Positions 22,030 to 35,101 of a stretch of DNA of 64,000 bases are shown in pieces. A program made the translations under genes and the position numbers. The number at the start of each line of letters is the position of its first letter. Within the stretch, counting starts at the first letter, position 1. Under the pieces are notes generated by a model. It was given only the letters and a program-made list of their open reading frames with translations, searched no databases and was not told the DNA's origin. Origin of the DNA: Trichoplax adhaerens (lineage: Eukaryota; Placozoa; Uniplacotomia; Trichoplacea; Trichoplacidae); assembly GCF_000150275.1 (NCBI RefSeq), contig NW_002060962.1, positions 398,007 through 462,006 on the forward strand. Direction: 5' to 3'.

Positions 22030-24147
22030 TTACTTAACATATATACATTTTGCTCTATTAACTTTACAAAATAAAATCATAGCTATTATTAATAGAATTC
22101 CAGATATTCCTGATAGAGCAAATGTAGCAATCATGTATGCAGATTCCGAAGAATGCGGCTTCTCTACTGTGGAAGCATTTGTCGGAGCTATTGTAGAATA
22201 AATAGTTTGTGAAGCGAGTTGAGGAAGATACTGATTCCAAAAGGCTGAATTTGCGGCAAGATAATTACTTTTAATTTGGAAATTGGGAGCAATCCACAAG
22301 TACTGCCTTGTATCTTGTGTATATTTAGGCCACATGATAGGAGAACGTAGGTCTGTCGGATTTCTGTAGAAAATAATGTAAGAAGTTAATAGAATTTCTC
22401 TAATGTAATTTTAGTTAACGGTGCTGTATTGGAAGATGATAATTTGCATAAATTTATAGGCTATGCTGGTTATACTCAAAGAATAAATGTTTTAGGAATA
22501 GAACGTTATATAAACTAACAATTTCTTTCAATTTTAAAAGCAATGCCTAAAGGCTTAGCTGAATTATTTATATTTTATTACACAGAAGCAAGCAACTAAC
22601 TCCATAACAACGCAGCTCCAGCTGTAAGTTACTCACCCTTCTCGGATAAAACTACCCCAATACGAAAGAACATGTCTGCATAAGGTTACTTCTTCAGCAT
22701 TAAATGTTGATGGATATTCGGATGGCTTATCAAGAGGATAACCTAACATATATGGTATTTCCATGGTATGTGCTACTTTTACGTAAGATGGCTGCCATGT
22801 ACCACTAGTACGATGAGCAAATATATATTTATATGTAGGTACAAATCGAGACAACTGATCGGCATAATATATATTAGGAATAGCAAAGACGAAGTCGTTG
22901 AATAATTCTCCATATTGATCTCGATTTGATATCGGTGAATTGGCATTACTCCAATTAGTATATCGATACTGTATAGATAATTTTACGCGTTGGCTTGCAA
23001 AGGGAAAAGAATTATTAGTAGTAGATATAAAATTTTGGCGCGGTATTCCAGTTACAGCATTAGGCATAGAAGGAAGCCTGAAATAGCCATCATTTAACGT
23101 TGTACCCAACATAATATTAACTTTATGAAATCTTCCTGCTGGTATAGCTGTATGTAAAGCTTCTTGTACATTGTTACCATCAGCAACAGGAGATGTTAAA
23201 ATACGATTTCTTGGTCGTAAAGTACTTTGAATATTTAATAACTGTTGTACAGATAAAGTCTTTAAGCACTCGACGATCTTTGATGTTGTATTTTTCGTAC
23301 AGTTCGCTAATGAACTAAATTGCTGAAAAGATATCTTAGCTCTGGCCAAAGTATCCGGCATTGATGTACCCGATTTAATGTATGATGGTATGGTTCCATA
23401 AGGTCCACTTTGAAGGATTGCACCTCTGAATAATCCTTTACTAGAAGGCATCACTAGATGATACATAGCGGATAAGCCACCTGCTGAATTTCCAGCTATG
23501 GTAATAAAATCTGGGTTACCTCCGAAATTTTCAATATTATCTTTTACCCACTGCAATGCTAAACTTTGATCTAGCAGGCCAAGATTAGCTTGAATAGCTC
23601 TTCGAGCACTATCTTCTTCACCTGATGTCATGAAACCTAGTACACCTACTCGATAATTAATAGTAACTACAACGATATTTTCATGAGCAGCTAAAATTTG
23701 ACCTTGCCATTGTGATCCTGAACCAAGCACATATCCACCGCCATGGATGTAAACTAACACTGACATATTTGCAACATTAGAAGGATTAGAGGTAAATATA
23801 TTTAGATATAGACAGTCTTCATTAATTTGACTACTTGGTGATTTGGAATCAGTAAAACGTATTGGGAGTCGTTGAGGGCAACTAGACTGATATTGTGTAA
23901 CATTTAAGACGCCTTTCCAAGACTTTACCGGTACAGGTGGTTCAAATCGTAATTGATTAATAGGAGGTTGAGCATAAGGAATACCAAGGTAGGCGAATTG
24001 AGTTAAGCTATTCGTTTTAATGGTTGTTCCCGTAACAAAACCGTAATTAGTAGGAATAATAAGTTGAGCATTAGAAATGGGAGACACTATGGCTATTATT
24101 ATGGCGAAGGATATCAAAATATTAGATACAAAAAATTGTACAGCCAT
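22030..24147 (-). CDS. Membrane-anchored carboxylesterase/cholinesterase-like protein (gene 6)
   Basis: Exons 22637-24147 and 22030-22363 with a 273-bp phase-2 intron (GG|GTGAGT ... CTACAG|A) encode 614 residues; junction G-N-P. Signal peptide to about A27; HGGG ~135-138; G-N-S-A-G with Ser221; L-N-D-G with Asp353; A-H-T-M-E-I with His460; thus a complete triad. Exon 2: W-P-K-Y, A-F-W-N-Q-Y-L-P-Q-L, Thr/Ser stalk, helix (M-I-A-T-F-A-L-S-G-I to A-M-I-L-F), and a C-K-V-N-R-A-K tail. It is strongly similar to gene 4 in both exons, so the two arose by duplication of the whole gene. Likely an extracellular-facing ester hydrolase; substrate unknown. A plus-strand open stretch at 22001-22201 is only its shadow. 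Confidence 0.93.
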
Positions 24148-26903
24148 GATGAAAAAATAATATCATATACGAATTTGATACAGCACACGTACGCTGCTAA
24201 ATACTGCGTGACCAAACTGGTTTATATGCGCAGTAGAATTTTACTAATAATAGCAATTGGAAAGTGTCATTGAATGTTATGTTTAAAAGTATGTATATCC
24301 ATAAACCATGCGCGTTATGCTGGCTTGGTAAATGATAATTATTAATGTTGTCGTGGGTGTACTTGGCAATACGGTTAAGTACGAGAGCGTGGTTAATATA
24401 ATCAATATTTCCATTTTAGCAATGACATTGACAATTCGTTGCATTTTTTTAGCATGATTACAATAAAAAATAATGGTGGCTTTTCATAATGGCGGCAAAT
24501 TAAATGATTATTGCCGTTTTTTAATAAATAAGGAAATCTATTTTATGATCAATCTTTATAATTAGAAATTGTGCAAAGAATGTATAAATTAGCTATGTCG
24601 GAAATACTCCATGAAGTCATGACCTCGCGAAATATGTTGGTAAAAATGATAGCTAACGTCATTTATGCGATTTACAGGGCATAAAACTTATAATTCTAAA
24701 CTGAACTCCCGAGTAGAATATATGAATATTACAATCTTTGCCTATTAATAGTTAGTATGATATCGGAGCTACTGTACATTAATTATTGTGGCCTTGTTAA
24801 TAAATAAGGAAATCTAACTTATGATCAATCTTAAGAATTAAAAATTCCCCCAAAATGCATAAACTAGGAATGCCGGAAATATTTCCTTGCAGCCATATCT
24901 TCGCGAAATTTGTTGTTTAAGTGATTTACAGGCATAAAGCTTACAGTTTTAAACTGAGCTACTAACTAGAATATTATAATCGTTATTGTTAATGGTTAGA
25001 ATTTTGTCGGAGCCACTGTTCATAAAAATGTTGTAATTTATGCTGGCTTTATTCTACTGATAAAGGTAGTATCATGGAAAGATAATTGCCGTAGGCATTT
25101 TTATTTCATTGATTTGTCTCGCCATTCCTGCTCAAATATTCTACTTTCTAATTTAAGAGCATTAAATTGAATAGATACCGATTTTAAAGTGATATAGGAT
25201 TTAATCATAATATTAATTTTAGCCAGTGATGGCAACAGCGTTTATGGGCCGGTATAGAATTAATAAAAATATTTTATGTTTTACTTATTCATCGGTAATT
25301 TTCCACGTTGCCCGCACGATGTGTTAGAGTATTTACTACGATTGATGTGCTTTATTATTTCGAATACATTACTTTAAAATGGAACTAATGTAGATCTACC
25401 ATTTAGCTTCTAAATAAAACTAGCCTTGCTTGATTTCTCCTGCCAGTAGCTAAATAGTTGCAATCACTTGTACTCATATATGATACAAAAGTATAGACCC
25501 TTAAATTTAGCAGTCTGCTAGAGAACTGAGGATACCGGGCAAGGATATATTTACTAATTCAATTTATAACTATTACCAATTCCTATGCAAGCTAACGAGC
25601 GGATGAAAATTGAACGATCCTAGATCATAAAAACCTAAACTATCGACATCTTTTTGTTGTTAACTTCTTTAGTCATCTTATTTATTCGCTATGAAACTAA
25701 TAATTGTAGCTTAGCTTAAAGCAAATTTCCCAAAAAAAGTCTTACTTTTGCTTTTCTGTAGGTTACATACTGCATAAATGGGAATTCTCTCATTAAATAA
25801 TGTAATTCGCCAAGAGCTGTAATGAAACGATTACAGTGTCTTTGATCTTCTAATGTATTTTAGTTAGTGACACAAAGCAAATCCATGAAATGTTCTATTG
25901 CAAACCATATTTTTAAACTTGAGATAAAGATTTTATTTCCTTATTATCAATAAGCGCTAACTTCAATGCTACACTTTACAGTAGTTATCCAAAATGATAT
26001 GCAAAAAAACCATAAAACGCTCCATCGTGCTATAACAATCTATACAATAATTATAATATAGACGAATAGATTAATACATTTGTAGAAAATTGATTGCATA
26101 GGTAATGCAAACGAATAATATCTTGCACTGATTGCTATCATTTTAGCGGATTTTAATTGTACGATATTGTGCAGTGCATCAAGACCTAGTCAGATTTAGC
26201 CACAAGTCTTGTATGATCAATATGATACATTATAGATTGCATGATTTCCAATGTTCCTGGCAAATTTTGCCAGCCTTAACTCTAAATTTTAAAATTACCG
26301 ATACTCAATATATGAAAGAGAAAGTTTAAATCATGTTCATTTTTGATTGTGTAATAATCCATTTGTGCAGCATTCTCAGAATTAAAATGAATTCAATGTT
26401 GAACTAGATACTTCATAGACTTTATAAGATAAAATTTGGAGCAATAATATTTAGTAAATATATCCAAAACTTTCAACATCCAAAATGGAACAATTTTAAA
26501 AATAACTGAAGTAAAATAAAATAAACTGGCTTGACTGTGTTATCGTCTGTTGCCTTCAAGTAAAATTTAACTTCATTGCTTGCGTATTACCAGATTTACA
26601 AGATACGAATGATTTTAAGGTATTAATTTTAGATAGAGATTTGTAAAGTTAAGCTAAGGACAATTCTAGGCTTGATAGATAGTATTGTTTCAATATTAAA
26701 ATTGAAAGATTTGAAATTTTCAAATTAAGACGATCTTTAACTCTAGAGAATATCTTATTCACAGGATCCATATGGCTATTATATATTTCAGAAAATGTGA
26801 TGATTTAATATATCGTATATTACTATAGAATCTGTACGATCTTTGTAAGCGCCTTTTATAGGACAAGTAATTATAGTTATGAAGTAATTAAAGAATAGTG
26901 CGA
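24148..26903. other. Intergenic region between genes 6 and 7
   Basis: 2.75 kb, very A+T-rich. Holds the diverged duplication at 24520-25025. No supported gene elsewhere. Confidence 0.5.
24520..25025. repeat. Diverged tandem duplication, ~270-bp unit
   Basis: AATAAATAAGGAAATCTA-TTATGATCAATCTT, then (A/T)TGCCGGAAATA or TGTCGGAAATA, CTCGCGAAAT-TGTTG and GATTTACAGG-CATAAA occur in the same order from about 24522 and again from 24800. A shorter second copy reflects internal loss. Confidence 0.75.
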
Positions 26904-29900
26904 TCAATTAAAGATAACTGTAGTTGTTCTTCGCCTGATCTTTCGAGCAAAGATAAGCAATCCAACCGTTGTTATAACTGCAACACAGCTTAAGGCAATA
27001 ATGATGATACTGTAGAAGGACAGTTGGCCTTGATTATTCTGATCCATATCATCAGTTTTTATTGGTACTTGACTCGGAACTGAAGCTCGTGAATGTTCAT
27101 AATCAATTTGTTTCTCCAAATAGCCGTTCCAAAAATTGTTACCATTAGCATTATGTAATGTGATTATTCTCGATGGGGAATTGACACAATAATATTGCTT
27201 GGTTGATTTTTTATATCGTGGCCAAATGAGATGGTTGCCCATTTCAGCGTTAGGCGATCTAGTTCAAGAATAAATGCAAACTTTTAAAACGATACATGAT
27301 ACTGTAATTTAATAGCTAAAAACTGTTTCATAGCATTTTATAACTATAGCTATTAATTGATGATTAGAATACTGCAACAATCTTATCTTATCTCACTGTA
27401 GTAACTTGTGATCAAGTAGATTTATAGTTATCGTATTTAATACCTTAGATCTTTCAAATGCTATTTAAATTTAAAGCTAATACCGCCAAATTTGATTTAT
27501 TAACAACATAATTCGTAACAGTTTAAATTTTAAATAATGACTGTCTTATGACAAATCTATTATTTCTACCGCAATGATTCTAACTCGAAGTTGGTTTGTA
27601 ATCTTTATATTTTTTTATAGTTTTTACTTTATATAGTAGATTTACATTCGAGTGATTCTCCCGGAATTTAATGTAGATCGATTTACTTTATAGGCGTATG
27701 GGTTTTAAGTGGTCATTTTACATTCATTGCTTCATTAAGTATTCGTAACCGTCTGTTTTAAATGTTCTCTATGTACTACTAGTATAAATTTTGTAAATAG
27801 TTTTCCTTTTAAACTATTTTATTGTACTATTGAAGAGCAACGCCTAGTTTCTACTCGTAAATCTTAAATTACAGTATTTGTTTTATAAATTGTTTATAAA
27901 TGTGAAGAGTAGAATTTTTAGCAGATTTTCCATTTCAAATCTTTCTTTTCGTCATTTGAGAGCAAAATTAAACTTGCTAAAGTATAATAACTGACTGAGG
28001 ATGGATGTTGCAACTGGTTGTAGAGATCGATGAGACTTTAGACTTAAAAAATTAGAGGTAGACGCTTGATAATGTAAATTATATTTAACTCACTCATCAG
28101 CGAATCTATAGGCTACTATATCTTTTAGCTGTTTAACTATCGAGCATATATATATCGAATATGAATGCGTACAAAATTTTGCGCTCGTTACTCTCACGTG
28201 ATTAATCCTTTATTAATTTTCAATAGAAAATGTGAACCTTCATCGTCTATAAATCCTAATTACTACCGAAGAATATTAAGATCGCGTATACATGTCATCC
28301 AAAAAAATATGCTCGATAGACTTGTTGGTTGATTTCTAGAATTGTTTCAGAATAGATCTTGCGTGCATCAATTCGTTATGTAGCTGAAAGAGGATCATCC
28401 ATCTCCTTTATTTACAGCCCTTAAGCTAATTATTCGTTTATAAAAGAGCATCTAGCTGCGAAATGATATCATTGTACTCAATATTCTAGTATCCTAAGAA
28501 CTCCTCTTTGATATTGATGATGAACGTTAAAACGAAATATAAGATCAATTTACTTTGGATAGATTGAAAAGCACCTAAGAGAAGTTCATTCAGCAATTAA
28601 GGTTACATTACCATTGCACTACTCTATGAAAAATCAATATACTACCTACCCATGATGGATAAAATTGCCCCATAATGACATTACTTCAAGGCTAACTTGA
28701 CGATCAGTCATAGTATAGGCGGTAGCATAGTAATTGGGTTTGGCGACGGGATAACCGAAAACATATGGTATCTCCATTGTATTACTAACGCCTAACTGTG
28801 AAGGATAATATGGATCGGGATTGCTGCCACGATAGGAATATAAGTAGACGAAAGTACTGGTAGATGAATCTCTAGAATAAATGTTGGCGATATACTCTGT
28901 TGGTGCGGCGTATAAGCTATCGGTTATTAATTTGTCAGCTTGTCGTAAATTGAATATTGGCGATGAAACATTTTGCCAGTTAGTATATTCATGAATGATT
29001 GCTCGTCGTATTGCGTGATTGAATTCATCAAATAAAGTATCGATTAAGAGTAGGAAGATATCACGATGTATGCCTTGATTTTGATGTGGTAATTGTTGTA
29101 TCAATTTAGCGCTATCATTTAAGTTATAACCAACGATTAAATTGACTTTCTTAAAATTGCCTTGATCAAGTAGAATTCTTGGGTGATCTCGTATCAGTAC
29201 ACCATCGACTACATATTTAAAAAATCGCCAATATTGTTGGGTTAAAACTTTTTGACCTTGGAAAAGTTTCCGAGTGCTTAAGCGTTGTAAGCAATTTACT
29301 TGTTGAGTAACGGTATGATTTTGACCCAGACATCCAACTTCTGCAACAAATAGACGAAAGATAGATCGAGCTTTATGGATATTAGACTCAATAGTATGTA
29401 CCATACGTACATTGCCACTCTGTAGAATTAAATTATGGATATAATTATAACTTGATGGGATAAGGGTATGCAATTGAGCAGCAGTAGCACCTAAGCCATC
29501 GCCACCGACTGTTACTGCTCTAGGATTGCCACCAAAGTGATCAATATTGTCTTGTACCCAGCGTAGAGCAACTTGTTGATCAAGTAGAGCAATATTAGCT
29601 GGAATTTGACGACCATGACTTTTTAATTCAGCTGTTGTTAGAAAACCGAAAACTCCTAAACGATAATTGAAGGTAACAACGACTACATTAGCTTGACTTG
29701 CTAACGTTGTGGCCATCCATCGACTACCACTTCCTTCTGTCGACGATGTTCCGTCAATCCAAACAAAAACAGGCAATTTATCTGTCTTATTTAATGATGG
29801 TGTAAAAACATTTAAATACAGGCAGTCTTCATGGATATTAGCTTGAGCTGTAGTTGGATTAGTCCACGGAATTGGTGTTGGTTGAATACAGGATGGCTTA

Positions 29901-30154
29901 TATAAACGGGCATCGTAGCGTCGAATTCTTCCACTACTTTGAGGAATAGGTTGTGGTGCTTGAAAGCGGTATTTCCCTAATGGAGGTATAGCATAAGGTA
30001 AACCAAGAAAGAATGATACCTGCTTACCATTGATTATTCCACTTCTACCGATAACATCGCCATAATTTGTCGTGACTATAACGCTAGAAAATGATTGTGT
30101 TATTAACGAGTTAATAACGATGGAGAAGAGGATAAAAAAACTCGTTAGTTTCAT
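26904..30154 (-). CDS. Catalytically dead cholinesterase-like membrane protein (gene 7)
   Basis: Exons 28650-30154 and 26904-27258 flank a 1391-bp phase-2 intron (GG|GTAGGT ... CTAG|A); 619 residues, junction G-S-P. The fold signatures remain (G-L-P-Y-A-I-P-P, E-D-C-L-Y-L-N, Y-R-L-G-V-F-G-F, V-F-G-Y-P), but the active site is gone: the nucleophile elbow reads G-D-G-L-G, so Ser is Gly220; the catalytic His is Asn458 (S-N-T-M-E-I); and the oxyanion HGGG is D-G-T-S (134-137). Asp347 persists. The frame is fully open and exon 2 keeps W-P-R-Y, N-F-W-N-G-Y, a stalk, a helix (I-I-I-I-A-L-S-C-V to L-L-I-F-A) and an R-K-I-R-R-R tail. By analogy with neuroligins and gliotactin, catalytically inactive members of this family, a binding or adhesion role is inferred. 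Confidence 0.92.
27259..28649 (-). other. Long intron of gene 7
   Basis: 1391 bp, five times longer than most introns at this position in the array. A+T-rich with no recognisable exon or repeat seen by eye. Confidence 0.6.
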
Positions 30155-33100
30155 AATTTGTCCACTTTTTAACGATGCCTACATGTTATAATAATTTCAT
30201 TTGTTATCATTATTTTATCTCGTAAGTAGCTAGTTATCGATGAATATGGTGGCCATTACAGTATAAAAAAAATATGGAATGCTTCTGGCCCTAACAGAAT
30301 GCGGTAATCTGTTTTATACTGAATTATTGATGATCCTCATAATGTAAATAGAGGTGATATATTTGTATGACATAGAAATTGCTGATATTTATGATTCACA
30401 ATCTCCATTTATAATTAAATAAGAATAATAGCTTCAGACAATTGAATAATATCAAACATATTGGTTCAATTTTAGCCAATCAATTTATTTTACAATCTAA
30501 ATTGAATCAATAATATTAAATTTTTATTACAATAAAGTAAGATTATTGTTTAACTTTCATACGTTTACATCAGTTATAGTCATGCTAAAAACAGATTCAG
30601 ATAAAGTGATATACAGATAGAAAAGGATGTACCTCTATTATCATACTTGTTAGCTAAACGAGATACTTATAATAACTGATTACATTATCAACAGATTGCA
30701 TTCGCTTTATTGTTTTTACCTCAGATACATGGTGCGACCTTGAGCGTTTACGTATAAGCTGAGTCTCGGTTAATAGTTTCATATGTGATGAAATATTCTG
30801 TTGTGTTACCATTATTTACTAAAATCTCTATTCTGTATGTATCTGTAAATGACACCAGAGCATTTCATACATTGTCATACTAGATTATTCGCCATTAATA
30901 ATAATTTCTGTTGGAAAGGACATCGTCCATGGATAATTAAGACCAAGATACTTTTCAAGGTAATCGCAACTTCCGTTATGATTGAATTCAATGATATATT
31001 TCATAAATTAATTATTCGTTTAATTAGTTATAATTGCATCTATTCAACTCTATCTTGAATTTAAATAACACTGATATACTTGTATAAATAAGGTTGGCTA
31101 TGGATCAATCAACACAACTGACAACAAGTTTGAAAAGGGTTATAGTCATCGCAATTGTGCAGCTTTAATCCTTGGTTAAATTGTCATCTAATACCCTTGA
31201 AGTCTAATAATTCTTTTAAGTTATTATTCTGACTATAAATTGTCCTTACATGGAGTTCTTGGCCTATGAATTGCAATAAGACTTATTAATAATACTACAA
31301 CTATCTCAGAAAGAGACCATAGCTCTAATCATAGATCACCATGGGTCCGCCTCTGTACACAATCTGATATTTTTATTATAAATAACTATCCAATATCATG
31401 TTCAATGCACTGGCTTATCATAAGATAGGAAATAATAAAATGGTAGCTCATAAGGGATTTTATGAAAAATGATATTCATGATTTATTTAGATGAGTTGTT
31501 TCTAAATAATAAAAAACTCTTGTGGTTAAAGCTTAATAGGATAGTCGATTTTATGCATGATTTAAAAAGATTATGTATAGAGATAGCAGATGGTAAAGTG
31601 ATAAGTAAAATTTAACGTAGCATACTTGTCAATGTATTAAATCTTACTGATCATGCTTACCTTGTTCTATTTGAGTTGACTTTTAATACAGTTTCTATCT
31701 GTGTATTTCGTATATTTGTAAAGCAAAGTAGTGAAATTATGATATAGTATAAGATTTAGGGCCGTAACTTGTGTAAATGAAAGATTTGTGTAGCAGCTAA
31801 AATAGGCTTATTAATATTTTTCAATTTTGCAGACCTTGTTAATCTTGTATTTCTTATTTATATATACTGACTTTGCTACGCCTTAGATTAATAACAATAT
31901 AATGAAATGATGAAATTGATATAAAATAAGATTTAAAATCGATGAAACGATGACGTGTAAACAATACGTGATGAAGTAGTAAAAATAGCTAATCCGAGCA
32001 GTACCTATTCAATAAAGTGAGTCTTGTTAATCAACTACGTTATATTTATGCTGATTTTTGTGCTACATATGACTAAAGCCATATATATATATATATATAT
32101 ATATATGTGCATCTTGCAAAATAAAGCGGAAAGTAGGAAATGAGAAATTTGAGGTATTTCATAAATTTAAAGAGCAATAACACCAGTAAGTGGTGAATGA
32201 TTAAATAATAAAGTTAAAAACTCCCATACCTTTAATGAATATTATAGACCATGCCAACTATACACACTATCATCTATTTATGCCAATTTAAGGCGTATGT
32301 AAATTATGCGATATTCTATATTGTAAAATAACATTTGACATTACATAAAGAAATAAGGACGATAATAATTGTAAATAGATGATAAAGCTGATAATAAAGT
32401 TAAGCATTCTTCCAATCCTGTGTAACAGATTTCAATAAGCAGGTACCGTATGTCTTATGTTATGGTGTTTTTGCCAACTAAAATGTAGTTTACACTGTAC
32501 AATATACATACTGCATGTATATTCTAGGTTATAACGTAAATTATAGTACTGTGCAGGATCTAAGAATGATAATATGTGTGAATAGTAAATGATAAAGTAG
32601 TGCATAAATCCAAACGCGGTTCTTGAATGCTTTAAATCTTTTTATGATATTCATATACGTACATGTATTTCATTTACGTGAATTTTTAAAGTTTATAGAT
32701 TCTATGTTTACGAGTATAAGGCCTCATTACGACATTAATCGTATTATATATGTCAAGTTAAACTAATGAATACTAAGGTAAGGTGGATTGACTAGTATTT
32801 ATTACCCTATGAGATACCAGTATATTCCTATATACTGAATTCTGCAAGAGTAATCGAAGATAGATTTTATTTATATTTATATTGTACATTAGCATAAAAT
32901 CATGTTATGTTATATTTAATACGGATTAATACACCTTTGCTATATTCATTTCAAGTATTAACCCACTATTTCGAAATGAGAGGAATAAACTATGGACATA
33001 GTATCAATTACAGTTCGGTGCTTTTTATTATAAGGCATGACATATTTTTAGATCTTTATAGAGTAACTATCATTATATTATCATAGACATGAAGTTCACC

Positions 33101-35101
33101 CACATTATCGATTCGAAAAAGGAATGGAAACATTGCTGATTAGCGCAATTCATGAATAAAGGAGGTGATGAATACACTAATGGTATAATAATTACTTGCA
33201 CTGTGATGTAATGAGCAAGGAGCTATATTATAGCCATCAACTAAAAATAGAGGAGAAACTAGAGATTGTTTATTTATATGACGTCAGTTGAATAAAATAT
33301 TCCTAACGCAGCCTTCTTAAACGATTACTGCATACCATGAGTAAATATCAAGCTCCAATTTTTTGTCCAAGCACTACATGATACGATTGTAATGAACATA
33401 TTAGGAATGTAGCAAAAAGCTCCAAGACTAATTCTGTTCTCGCTTCAGATACTTTCTATATAACTTAATGAAATATATTGCTTCCCAAAGGCATTTAAGT
33501 CATTCTATTATTGGTACTACACTGCTAAAAATTCAAAATCGTTTAATTGGACATGTTTTGATCCCGCAACAAAGCTCATGTGACATTTCCAAGATAATGG
33601 CAGATATAAATAGATTTGAGAATCGCAAATAATGTAGCATATAGTAGTTAATCAACATAATTATGATGCTTATTTGATACGTAGCTGCTAAAGCTATGAA
33701 GATGTTATCATAAAAAAGTTCTTGCTAAGAAAATGTCTAAGTTAGAAAAGGTTCAGCATAAGATATCCTAGTTATGATATTCCTATAATTTTTGACTTTA
33801 AAATTGAGTAGATATGGTCGTGAAAGTATCTTTATAAAACTCGTAAATACTAGACATGGAGATGATCCAGCATGCAATAATTAATTAAACATAATCTAGT
33901 AATTATAAAATATTCAGCACCCGAAAACTAGCTGGTATAACTGCAGTTATACAGAAGCTGTTATTTAGTGGATCCTAAAATCGCAGAGAATCTGATATAT
34001 AGTAATTAATTAAACCATAGTTATGACACTTACTAAAGATTTGGTATTAAAACTGTACAACCATAGCTACAGCTAGCTCAATATTAGCTAGCTGTAATCA
34101 TAGAGAACTCTTGACATTATTAATAAATTTGTATGATAGCTGATTTAATCTGGTTTTAAACCCTTTAGGCTCAAGGCTATATAACTGTACTACGCAAAAG
34201 CTCTTGTTGATGTTTATGATGGTTGATTGGATGCAATTTTCATACGCCTTAAGTATGCCAGTATACTAATGTATTGAAACTACACTTGAACTATCATTTG
34301 ATCATTTGCAGATATAAAAACAAAGAGAAGCTCCTACTAAGGGAAACTACTATATGTTATTATATTCGATCATTGTGAATTAATTGATAGTAAGCTAATT
34401 TAATTTAATTTTAAAGTATGGAATATAACCCAAAAGTAAAAGTATATCCTATCTTTACTCATTTTGTGTATGTTGGAAAATGATAGAACAGAATCGAATA
34501 ATTAACAGGTAGATCTAGATTTTATTCAAGTTCAGTCCATTGTTACGGTTCAATCCATTAGAACAACTAGATCTTTCATACTTTAATTGTTAATTGAGAA
34601 TGTATCATTGCAGTGTTTAATAATTTTGTCAAGTCGATTAATTTAGAACCTATTTATTCCTTGTTGTAGCTTGATCAATTTGATGATAAGAAATCATTAT
34701 ATTTGACTGATTTCTTTACAGGCATAGTCATAGCATAATGATTAATAAATGCGTGATGAATTATTTCTACTGGTGATATCAGCCTACTATCAATTGCACG
34801 TATAAAAAGTATTCGCATGATGAAAACTCTGTCGTGATAGTGCATAATTTATATGAAATAATAGACTCTATCTTGTTTACTTAAGTATTACTGAAAGCTT
34901 GTTATTGCTTAAAAGATTCACACGTATCCATAAATTCATACATATTGCTTGAATGATTATTATGTACAAACACAATTCATCCTTTTTGGTGTATGGTATC
35001 ATTGCACTCTCTGCATTTGCATTCAATTTATCGGAGATGCTAGATAATTGATAACGTATAATATCTTAGATATGCTACAATACATATAATTTGACTGTCT
35101 T
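30155..35101. other. Long intergenic region between genes 7 and 8
   Basis: Nearly 5 kb of A+T-rich sequence. Contains an (AT)13 microsatellite (32081-32106) and decayed repeat fragments such as ATATAGTA-TTAAT-AA near 33640 and 33997. I find no supportable gene; a 69-codon stretch at 30849-31058 (plus) has no domain. Confidence 0.5.
32081..32106. repeat. (AT)13 microsatellite
   Basis: Uninterrupted AT dinucleotide run of 26 bases, flanked by GCC and GTGC. Confidence 0.97.

Noticed and set aside
22001-22201. Plus-strand frame over gene 6 exon 2
   Set aside because: Antisense of a conserved exon; no domain.
24064-24273. Plus-strand frame over the gene 6 start
   Set aside because: Antisense to the signal peptide and upstream DNA; no motif.
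28641-28650. Treating the stop after F-I-H-H-G, and the similar stops after exon 1 elsewhere, as real C-termini
   Set aside because: In every case the stop lies in a GT donor (GTAAGT, GTAGGT, GTGAGT type) and a phase-matched exon with W-x-x-Y and F-W-N motifs follows.
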